From assembly GCA_947302175.1 (NCBI GenBank), contig CAMYVB010000006.1, forward strand, positions 1 to 64,000: a stretch of DNA of 64,000 bases, given 5' to 3'. Source of the DNA: an uncultured Bacteroidales bacterium. Lineage in GTDB: Bacteria; Bacteroidota; Bacteroidia; Bacteroidales; UBA932. The notes under the pieces are model-generated. The model was not told the DNA's origin. It did no database searches and saw nothing but the letters and a program-made list of their open reading frames with translations. Of the stretch, positions 1-6,821 are shown one piece after another. Both the position numbers and the translations under genes were made by a program. Positions within the stretch are counted from its first letter, which is position 1. Every line of letters starts with the position of its first letter.

Positions 1-62
1 TAAACGAACATGGGTAACTCTTGTTTGTGAGTCAACCTTTTTCAGTTAAAGACAGGGGCAGG

Positions 63-494
63 CTAGGCTGTTGTCAGCTCCATCGTTTTGTGCATGATAC
101 CGCACTCGTCGAAGAGGTCTGACGTGACGCGGAAGCCCAGCTTTTCGTAAAAGCCGATAACCTGCTCCTGGGCGTGTAGGACTATATGGCTGCATCCCAG
201 ACGCTCCCGGCACACATCGATGGCCACTTTCATTACCTCAAGGCCATATCCTTTCCCCCGAACCGTCGTGAGCACACGGCCGACATGGGCCTGTCCCCCC
301 TCCGCGTAGCACCTGGCGTAGGCGACAATCCTGCCGCCTTCGCTCAGCGTGATGTGCGTGGAATGCAAATCCTGCTCATCCAGTTCGGCGCATAAGGTAA
401 TCTTCTGCTCCAGCACGAAAACCTGCTCCCGCACCTCGCAGATGCGGAAAAATTCCTCTGCCGTCAGCTCCCGGAATGTCTTTATCTGTTTCAT
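63..494 (-). CDS. ElaA-like GNAT N-acetyltransferase
   Basis: Small acetyltransferase of the GNAT fold (about 143 residues), resembling ElaA, which transfers an acetyl group from acetyl-CoA to an unidentified amine. An early VREQVFVLEQ segment matches the ElaA pattern, and the acetyl-CoA loop is recognisable as VGRVLTTVRGKGYGLEVM, followed by the C-terminal GFYEKLGFR typical of GNAT proteins. I chose the ATG at 494 because GGAAG lies six bases upstream; an in-frame ATG at 506 is also possible. A weak -7-like box (TAAAATTG, 526-533 minus) lies upstream. It diverges from the lipid cluster that starts at 656. The substrate is unknown. Confidence 0.8.
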   Translation of the reverse strand: MKQIKTFRELTAEEFFRICEVREQVFVLEQKITLCAELDEQDLHSTHITLSEGGRIVAYARCYAEGGQAHVGRVLTTVRGKGYGLEVMKVAIDVCRERLGCSHIVLHAQEQVIGFYEKLGFRVTSDLFDECGIMHKTMELTTA

Positions 495-604
495 ATTTAC
501 TTCCATTACCCCCCTGCAAGTTACGCAATTTTATCAGAACAACGCATTTCCTCCGGAGCAAATAGCGAAAAGCGCGCTCCGTGGGTGCGGGGAGGTTTTA
601 TTCG

Positions 605-634
605 TTGTTATATCAGAGATTATTCGTATCTTTG
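605..634 (+). promoter_or_regulatory. Bacteroidota-type promoter of the fakA cluster
   Basis: TTG at 605-607, a 19-base spacer and TATCTTTG at 627-634 fit the Bacteroidota -33/-7 pattern (TTTG, about 19-21 bases, TAnnTTTG). Transcription should begin near 640. This places any start codon upstream of about 640 outside the transcript and argues for the GTG at 656 (or TTG at 650) as the fakA start. Confidence 0.65.
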
Positions 635-655
635 TATGATACAGTAATATTGAAC

Positions 656-2422
656 GTGAACGAAAAAACCATAAAATCCGGCCTTTACCTGCGCATGCTG
701 CGCGGCGGCGAGTCCCGCCTCGGGGCCAATAAGGACGCCATCAACGATCTCAACGTATTCCCCATACCCGACGGCGACACCGGCGACAACATGCTGATGA
801 CCCTCTCCGGCGGCATCGACGCAACGCGCAGTCTGACACCAGAAAAAACCGAAAACCAACCCTCCATAAGCCTAGGCGAAACGGCCTCCAAGGCCTCCAA
901 GGGCATGCTTCTCGGCGCCCGCGGCAACTCGGGAGTCATCCTGTCGCGCTTCTTTGCCGGCATAGCAAAAGGCCTTGAAGGCCTGGAGGAAGCGAGCACG
1001 ACGCTGTTCGCCGACGCCCTCGCAGAGGGAGTGAAGAGCGCGTACGGCGCCGTCTCGACCCCCGTCGAGGGCACGATGCTCACCGTCCTTCGCGAAGGCG
1101 TCGAAGCCGCCCAAGCGGAAATTCAAAAAGAAGCCGAGGCACAAGCCCAAACCCTCCTGGAGACCCTCATCGAAGCAATGAAAGTCTCCCTCGAGCACAC
1201 CCCGGAGCTCCTCCCCGTGCTGAAAGAGGCTGGCGTAGTGGACAGCGGCGGCGCAGGCGTCCTCTGCATTGCCGAAGGCATGCTAGACGCCCTCGAAGGC
1301 AAGGACATCCCCGCGAAGCAAACCCAAAATGCGCCCCCCAAGGCCCCTCAGGTGGACCTTGACGGCTTCGGCCCCGACTCCGTGGTCACCTTCGGTTACT
1401 GCACGGAGTTCCTCCTCCGCCTCCAGACGAGCAAGGTCGGCGACCCAGACGCCTTCGATCCCTCCCCCATCAAGGAATTCCTGGAGAGCGCCGGCGAAAG
1501 CGTGGTCTGCTTCAAGGACGGCAGCATAGTGAAGGCCCACGTCCACACCCCCACCCCGGGGCAGATACTCAATAAAGTCCAGCAGTGGGGCGAGTTCCTC
1601 ACCGTCAAGATAGAGAACATGAACCTCCAGCACAGCGGCGTGACGATACAAAACAACTTCGACACCGCAGCCGGAGGCACTGCCGCTGAGCCCGAAGCAA
1701 AAACCGAAGCAACAAAAACCGAAACCAAACCCGCCGAGGAAGTATTCGCCAAAAAGCGCAAACGCTACGCCGTGGTCGCAGTAGCCTGCGGCGAAGGCCT
1801 CGTGCAGGCCTTCAAGGACGCCGGCGTGGACGAAGTAATAGAGGGCGGCCAGACCATGAACCCCAGCGCCGCCGACTTCGTCGCAGCCTTCGAGCGCGCC
1901 GCCGCCGAGACCATTTTCGTCTTCCCCAACAATTCGAATATCATCCTCGCCGCCAACCAGGCCGCGTCGCTCTACAAGGGCTGCGAAATAGTCGTCCTCC
2001 CGAGCAAGGATCTCGGCAGCGGGTACGTCGCCGCCGCCTCCATAGACCGCAGCTGCCCCGACAAGCAGCAAATAGTCGACGCCGCCATCGAGACCATAGG
2101 CTCCGTTGAGACCTGCATGGTCTCCAAGGCCACCCGCGACGCCCAAATGGACGGCGTAGTAGTGCACGAGGGCGACTACTTAGGCTTCGAGCGCGGCCGT
2201 ATTATATGCGCCGAAAAGACCCGCGAGGATGCGGCTCTAAAGGTCGCCGAGACCCTCGGCATAGGCCTCCACGACGTCGCCATAGTCTTCAGCGGCGCCG
2301 ACACCCCCGAAGCCGAGGCCCAGGCCTTCGCTGCAATCCTGCAAAACAAATTCCCCAGGACCGAAACCATGCTGACCCCCGGCGGCCAGCCCGTATACGA
2401 TTATATCATAATACTATGCTAA
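656..2422 (+). CDS. fakA: FakA-like fatty acid kinase (DhaL/YloV family)
   Basis: Kinase of the DAK2/DhaL family related to FakA (YloV), which phosphorylates a fatty acid held by a DegV-type FakB protein to give acyl-phosphate. The N-terminal DhaL domain carries LNVFPIPDGDTGDNM (Mg-ATP-binding aspartates) and GARGNSGVILS; the C-terminal domain, with VVAVACGEGL and EGGQTMNPS, matches the FakA/YloV tail. An Ala/Glu/Thr/Lys-rich linker separates the middle and C-terminal domains. About 588 residues, slightly longer than usual. I chose GTG 656 because a promoter -7 box sits at 627-634 and because about 30 residues precede the LNVFP motif in relatives; TTG 650 is the alternative. The stop overlaps the next gene by 7 bases. 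Fatty acid specificity is inferred from the partner genes. Confidence 0.85.
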   Translation: MNEKTIKSGLYLRMLRGGESRLGANKDAINDLNVFPIPDGDTGDNMLMTLSGGIDATRSLTPEKTENQPSISLGETASKASKGMLLGARGNSGVILSRFFAGIAKGLEGLEEASTTLFADALAEGVKSAYGAVSTPVEGTMLTVLREGVEAAQAEIQKEAEAQAQTLLETLIEAMKVSLEHTPELLPVLKEAGVVDSGGAGVLCIAEGMLDALEGKDIPAKQTQNAPPKAPQVDLDGFGPDSVVTFGYCTEFLLRLQTSKVGDPDAFDPSPIKEFLESAGESVVCFKDGSIVKAHVHTPTPGQILNKVQQWGEFLTVKIENMNLQHSGVTIQNNFDTAAGGTAAEPEAKTEATKTETKPAEEVFAKKRKRYAVVAVACGEGLVQAFKDAGVDEVIEGGQTMNPSAADFVAAFERAAAETIFVFPNNSNIILAANQAASLYKGCEIVVLPSKDLGSGYVAAASIDRSCPDKQQIVDAAIETIGSVETCMVSKATRDAQMDGVVVHEGDYLGFERGRIICAEKTREDAALKVAETLGIGLHDVAIVFSGADTPEAEAQAFAAILQNKFPRTETMLTPGGQPVYDYIIILC

Positions 2423-3288
2423 CAATATTCACCGACTCCGACACCGATTTCACCCCCAAGGTGGCAGCCGAATACGGCTTCAAACTCATCAGCATGCCCT
2501 ACAGCATCGACGGCAAGACCTTCTACCCCTACGAAGGCTATGACGAGTTCGACTTCCATGCATTCTACGACAGCCTGCGCGGCGGCGTCCTGCCCACGAC
2601 CAGCGCCCTCGGCGAAGACCGCTACATCAGCTACTTCGAGCCCGAGTTCGCCGCCGGCAACGACATACTCTACATCCACTTCAGCGCCGCTATGACCATG
2701 ACCTTCCAGTCCATGGACAACGCCCTCAAAACGCTGAAAGCCAAGTACCCCGAGCGCAAGTTCTACAGCATCGACACCAAGGGCATCACCATAGTGAGCT
2801 ACCTTATCGCCCGCGAGCTCGGCGACCTCCTGAAGAAAGGCATGAGCGCCGAAGAGGCTGTCAAATGGGCCGAGACCGAGGTGGACAACTACTCCCAGTA
2901 CTTCTTTGCCGACGATCTCAAGTTCTTCCGCCGCAGCGGCAGGGTCGGCGGTCTTGCCGCCACCATGGGCGGCCTGATTGGCCTGCGCCCCGTCATCCAT
3001 ATGAACAAGGAAGGCAAAATGGAGAGCCTCGGCACAGTCAAGGGCCGCATCCAGGTCATGGAGCGCCTCGTCAAATACGTCGAGGAATGCGGCGACGACG
3101 TCACTGCCCACCGCTTCATCGTCGGCCACACCGACGCCCCCGAGCTCGCCGCACAGCTCGAAGGCATGCTCAAGGAGAAATTCCCCGGCCTGCAGACCGA
3201 GACCGTCTGCACCAACCCCACCGCCGGCAGCCACTGCGGCCCCAACGGCGTGGGCATAGCCTTCCATTCCAAGGGACGCCTCAAATAA
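2416..3288 (+). CDS. DegV/FakB-like fatty-acid-binding protein
   Basis: Member of the DegV family (290 residues, normal length). These proteins bind one fatty acid in a buried tunnel and present its carboxylate to FakA. Visible family motifs are the start TIFTDSDTDF, the TTSALG segment, YIHFSAAMTMTFQS at the ligand site, DDLKFFRRSGRVGG, the LRPVIHM strand and the C-terminal AGSHCGPNGVGIAF. The ATG at 2416 lies inside the last codons of fakA (7-base overlap), suggesting translational coupling; upstream in-frame sequence is only fakA in another frame. A kinase-binding-protein pair is the simplest reading. Which fatty acid is bound cannot be read from the sequence. Confidence 0.87.
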   Translation: MLTIFTDSDTDFTPKVAAEYGFKLISMPYSIDGKTFYPYEGYDEFDFHAFYDSLRGGVLPTTSALGEDRYISYFEPEFAAGNDILYIHFSAAMTMTFQSMDNALKTLKAKYPERKFYSIDTKGITIVSYLIARELGDLLKKGMSAEEAVKWAETEVDNYSQYFFADDLKFFRRSGRVGGLAATMGGLIGLRPVIHMNKEGKMESLGTVKGRIQVMERLVKYVEECGDDVTAHRFIVGHTDAPELAAQLEGMLKEKFPGLQTETVCTNPTAGSHCGPNGVGIAFHSKGRLK

Positions 3289-3314
3289 ATCTGCAATTCT
3301 AAATCTAATAACCT

Positions 3315-4442
3315 ATGATAGAAATAGTTGAAGCCCTGACCAAGCGTCAGCAGAAGGATTTCCTCTCCCTCCCCAACGACCTGTTCCTGGGTAATCCCAG
3401 CTATGTACCGCCCCTCTGGCCCGACGAGAAAAAGATATTCCGCAAAGACTATCTCTACTACGAGACCTGCGAGGCAGTCTATTACAACGCCTACAAGGAC
3501 GGCAAGATGGTAGGCCGCATCAGCGGCATACTCCAAAAGGCCGCGAATGAAAAAATGAACCAGAAGAGGGTGCGCTTCACCCGCTTCGACTGCATCGAAG
3601 ACTTCGAAGTGGCGAAAGCCCTCTTCGAGAAAGTCGAAGGCTGGGCCAAGTCCAAGGGAATGGACACGGTCTGCGGCCCCTTAGGCTTCTCCGACCTCGA
3701 AAGGGAAGGCCTCCTCGTGGACGGTTTCGACGAGCCTGAGACCTTCGAAGAGCAGTACAACCCTCCCTACTATGTCGATTTCATCGAGCGCCTCGGCTAC
3801 GTCAAGGAAGTAGACTGGGTGGAGTCCCGCGTCTACGCCGCCGAGCCTGAGATGGAAAAGCAGATGTCCGACCTGTCGGATTTCGTCATGAAGCGCTACA
3901 ACCTGCGCTTCGGTCCCGCCAAGAGCAGCCGCGACTTCATCAAGCGCTACATCGACGGCTTCTTCGAAATCCTCGACAAGTCCTACGAGGGCATATACGG
4001 CACCGTACCCTTCACCGAGGGCATGAAGCAGCTCATGAAGGACAATTTCACCCTCCTGGTGGATCTGGACAACGCCGCCGTCATCCTAGACGAGAACGAC
4101 AGGGTCATCATGATAGCCCTCTGCCTCCCCAGCATCGCCAAGGCAATGCAGCGCAGCGGCGGCCGCCTGACCCCCCGCGCCATCTTCGAAATCCTAAAGG
4201 CCAAGCGCCACCCCGAGATCATAGACTTCGCCCTGATAGGCGTGGATCCCGCGTGGCTCAACCGCGGCGTCACCTCCTGCATCGCAGCCCGCCTTTCCAA
4301 GCGCCTGCGCAACACGCCCGGCCTCAAATACGGCGAGACCAACCTCAACCTCGAGAACAACGCCCCCATCCTGCACCTCTGGAAGCGCTTCAAGCACGAG
4401 ACCGTCAAGCGCCGCAGGGCATATGTCAAAACCCTTGCCTAG
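3315..4442 (+). CDS. YghO/BcerS-like GNAT-fold acyltransferase
   Basis: A 375-residue protein of the YghO-like family, recognised from the N-terminal pattern of a short helix followed by NPSYVPPLWPDEKKIF and from GRISGI and CGPLGFSDLEREGLLVDGF. The fold is GNAT-like. To my knowledge the family includes the bacterial ceramide synthase (bCerS) of Caulobacter, which N-acylates a sphingoid base; other members are uncharacterised. It sits between the fakB-like gene (26-base gap) and plsX (6-base gap), so an acyl-transfer role in lipid synthesis is a reasonable inference. No signal peptide or membrane helix is apparent. The ceramide synthase idea is a hypothesis; family membership is more certain than function. 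Confidence 0.65.
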   Translation: MIEIVEALTKRQQKDFLSLPNDLFLGNPSYVPPLWPDEKKIFRKDYLYYETCEAVYYNAYKDGKMVGRISGILQKAANEKMNQKRVRFTRFDCIEDFEVAKALFEKVEGWAKSKGMDTVCGPLGFSDLEREGLLVDGFDEPETFEEQYNPPYYVDFIERLGYVKEVDWVESRVYAAEPEMEKQMSDLSDFVMKRYNLRFGPAKSSRDFIKRYIDGFFEILDKSYEGIYGTVPFTEGMKQLMKDNFTLLVDLDNAAVILDENDRVIMIALCLPSIAKAMQRSGGRLTPRAIFEILKAKRHPEIIDFALIGVDPAWLNRGVTSCIAARLSKRLRNTPGLKYGETNLNLENNAPILHLWKRFKHETVKRRRAYVKTLA

Positions 4443-4448
4443 CACATT

Positions 4449-5468
4449 ATGATTAAGATCATACTGGATTGCTTTGGCGGCGACCACAGCCCGGAGGCGA
4501 ACGTGGAAGGAGGCCTGAGGGCCCTTGAAAGGTTCCCGGAGCTGCACCTCATCCTCACCGGCGACGAGGCTGCAATCAAGCGCTGCCTGAGCGGCCGCGA
4601 GTTCGACCAAAAGAGGCTGGAAATAGTCCACGCCCCCGAGGTCATAGGCTGCGACGAAAAGCCCACCGACGCCATACGCCTCAAGAAAGAGTCCTCAATG
4701 ATGAAGGGCCTTATCATGCTGCGCGACCGCGACGACATCGCCGGCATGGTGAGCACGGGCTCCACGGGCGCGCTCGTAACGGGCGCCATGGTGCGTATCG
4801 GCCGTCTCAAGGGCGTCATCCGCCCCGCTTTCTGCCCCCTGCTCCCCACGATGAACGGCGGGATAGTGGGCATTTGCGACAGCGGAGCCAACGTGACCGT
4901 CGACGCCGCCATGCTGCGCCAGTTCGCCATCATGGCTTCCCTCTATCTGGACAATGTCTATGGCATACAGTCGCCTCGCGTGGCCCTGCTCAATGTGGGT
5001 AAGGAGGCCGAAAAGGGCGACGAAATCCGCAAGGAAGCCTACGGGCTGCTCAGCGGCACAGAGGGGCTCAACTTTGTGGGCAACATGGAGAGCCGCGACC
5101 TCCTGAGCGGGAAATACGATCTCGTGGTCTGCGACGGTTTCTCCGGCAACGTCCTCACCAAAGCCACCGAAGGCACCGCCCTCGAGCTGCTGAAAAAGCT
5201 CAAGAAAGACATTAACTCCCGCCTCCTCTACAAACTCGGCGCCCTGCTGATGCTCAAGATGTTCAAGGAGGAAAAGGAGTTCATGAACTACCAGAACTAC
5301 GGCGGATCGGTGCTGCTCGGCAGCTCGAAAGTCATAGTGAAAGGCCACGGCTCGAGCAAGGCCGTCGCCGTGGAAAAATGCATTGAGCAGGCTTTCAAGA
5401 TGGAAAGGAGCTCCCTCGGAGCGAAGATTGAAGCCCAAATAGAAAAGTACGAACATTACGAAGACTAG
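4449..5468 (+). CDS. plsX: Phosphate acyltransferase PlsX
   Basis: PlsX interconverts acyl-ACP and acyl-phosphate, a soluble step next to the membrane in phospholipid synthesis. At 339 residues it has the normal length. It shows the N-terminal LDCFGGDHSPEANVEG (normally DxxGGDxxP), STGSTGALVTGAMVRIGRLKG, and VVCDGFSGNVLTKATEGTA near the C-terminus, all typical of the family. It lies 6 bases before the acyl carrier protein gene and downstream of the fakA/fakB-like pair. Together these could convert an exogenous or recycled fatty acid through acyl-phosphate into acyl-ACP. Confidence 0.93.
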   Translation: MIKIILDCFGGDHSPEANVEGGLRALERFPELHLILTGDEAAIKRCLSGREFDQKRLEIVHAPEVIGCDEKPTDAIRLKKESSMMKGLIMLRDRDDIAGMVSTGSTGALVTGAMVRIGRLKGVIRPAFCPLLPTMNGGIVGICDSGANVTVDAAMLRQFAIMASLYLDNVYGIQSPRVALLNVGKEAEKGDEIRKEAYGLLSGTEGLNFVGNMESRDLLSGKYDLVVCDGFSGNVLTKATEGTALELLKKLKKDINSRLLYKLGALLMLKMFKEEKEFMNYQNYGGSVLLGSSKVIVKGHGSSKAVAVEKCIEQAFKMERSSLGAKIEAQIEKYEHYED

Positions 5469-5474
5469 ATTATC

Positions 5475-5711
5475 ATGATATCATTCACCGAATTCCAGAG
5501 CATGCTTGCAAAGCAGCTGCGCATGTCCGACCCTTCGAAGGTCACTCCCGAATCACATATCATCAAGGATCTCGGAGCCGACTCCCTCGACATCCTCCAG
5601 CTCCTCATGAAGCTCGAGGACAACTACGGATACTCCATTCCCGACGAGAAACTCGCCAAGTTCGAGACGGTCGCAGATGTGGCCGGCTTCCTTGATATCC
5701 CCATCGAGTAG
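5475..5711 (+). CDS. Acyl carrier protein
   Basis: A 78-residue acyl carrier protein. The phosphopantetheine attachment site is Ser37 in GADSLDILQL, followed by the recognition helix with LMKLEDNYGYSIPDE. The protein is acidic, as expected. Six bases separate it from plsX and three from the next gene. Because it sits with plsX and the Fak-like genes rather than beside fabD/fabF, it may be a dedicated carrier for this pathway. Whether it is the only ACP of the genome cannot be judged from this window, so I do not give it the acpP symbol. Confidence 0.93.
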   Translation: MISFTEFQSMLAKQLRMSDPSKVTPESHIIKDLGADSLDILQLLMKLEDNYGYSIPDEKLAKFETVADVAGFLDIPIE

Positions 5712-5714
5712 GGT

Positions 5715-6821
5715 ATGGACACCGGCAAGCGTCTCCTTTCGCTCGATGCGCTGCGGGGCTTCGACATGATGTTCATCATGGGCCTCGCCGCGATCATCAA
5801 GGCCGCCTGCGGCCTTTTCCCCGGCGGCGAGGATTGCACTCTCTACACCCAGATGACCCACGTCGCATGGGACGGCCTGCGCCAGCACGACACCATTTTC
5901 CCGCTGTTCCTTTTCATCGCGGGTATTTCGTTCCCATACTCCTTCGCAAAGCAGAAGGCTTCCGGCCGCTCAAAGGGGCAGATTTACTGGAAGATTTTCA
6001 AGCGCGGCATAGTGCTTTATCTGCTCGGGCTGGTGTACAGCGGCTTTTTCAAGCTGGAATTCAGCACCCTGAGGTTCTTCAGCGTGCTGGGACGCATTGG
6101 CTTTGCCTGGATGTTTGCCGCCCTGTTTTTCGTAACTTTCAAGCCGCGCACGCGGGCCATTATCGCCGCTGCGCTGCTCATAGGCTACTGGTTGCTCCTG
6201 AGATTTGTTCCCGCGCCTGACGCCCCCGTCGGCGCAGGTCCCTTCTCGATGGAGGGGAATCTCGCGGGCTACATAGACCGCACCCTTTTCCCTAACCATA
6301 TTTACGTGAAGGGCGTTTACGACCCCGAGGGTATATTGAGCCTCATTCCCGCCATTGTGACTGCCATGCTGGGCATGTTCACGGGTGAGTTCGTGCGCTC
6401 GGAAAAGCTTGGAGGGGGCAGGAAAACGCTCTATATGCTCGCTGCCGCCGCCGTTTTGCTGGGCCTCGGACTGCTTTGGAGCCTCGACTTCCCCATCAAC
6501 AAGGCGCTCTGGTCGTCCAGCTTCGTCCTTGTGGTCGGAGCGTATTCGCTCGCTCTCTTTGCGCTGTTCTACTACATCATCGACGTGAAGGGGTGGAAGA
6601 ATTGGACGCTGCCTTTCGTCGTAGTGGGCATGAACTCCATCACGATTTATATGGCGCAGTGCATAGTGCCTTTCCGCTCCATCAGCAAGTTCTTCCTCGG
6701 CGGGCTGGCGAATATGTGCCCCGAGAGCGTCGGGAAGCTTATTCTTGCTCTGGGATATTTCGTCGTAAGCTGGCTCTTCCTCTATTTCCTCTATAAGAAA
6801 AAGACTTTCCTCAAGGTATGA
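5715..6821 (+). CDS. DUF5009/HGSNAT-like multi-pass acyltransferase
   Basis: Integral membrane protein of 368 residues with about ten hydrophobic segments. The start (RLLSLDALRGFDMMFIMG) and the HDTIFPLFLFIAGISFPYSFAKQ segment are typical of the DUF5009 / heparan-alpha-glucosaminide N-acetyltransferase-like family, which moves acetyl groups across or onto sugars at the membrane. The acceptor here is unknown. It follows the ACP gene by 3 bases and overlaps the aroD-aroA fusion by 4 bases (ATGA). A paralogue lies at 24992-26125; both end in a KKK-x-FLKV tail. An ACP-dependent acyl donor is possible from context only. Confidence 0.8.
   Translation: MDTGKRLLSLDALRGFDMMFIMGLAAIIKAACGLFPGGEDCTLYTQMTHVAWDGLRQHDTIFPLFLFIAGISFPYSFAKQKASGRSKGQIYWKIFKRGIVLYLLGLVYSGFFKLEFSTLRFFSVLGRIGFAWMFAALFFVTFKPRTRAIIAAALLIGYWLLLRFVPAPDAPVGAGPFSMEGNLAGYIDRTLFPNHIYVKGVYDPEGILSLIPAIVTAMLGMFTGEFVRSEKLGGGRKTLYMLAAAAVLLGLGLLWSLDFPINKALWSSSFVLVVGAYSLALFALFYYIIDVKGWKNWTLPFVVVGMNSITIYMAQCIVPFRSISKFFLGGLANMCPESVGKLILALGYFVVSWLFLYFLYKKKTFLKV

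Noticed and set aside
581..655. Longer N-terminus for the FakA-like kinase
   Set aside because: The -33/-7 promoter at 605-634 lies inside it, so it would not be transcribed, and relatives start about 30 residues before the LNVFP motif.
1283..2167. Minus-strand open frame of 294 residues
   Set aside because: It is antisense to the fakA-like gene and has a Gly/Val-rich biased composition with no domain pattern.
2206..2415. Upstream extension of the DegV-like protein
   Set aside because: The extension overlaps the fakA C-terminus in another frame and is Arg/Pro-rich nonsense; the family begins at ATG 2416.
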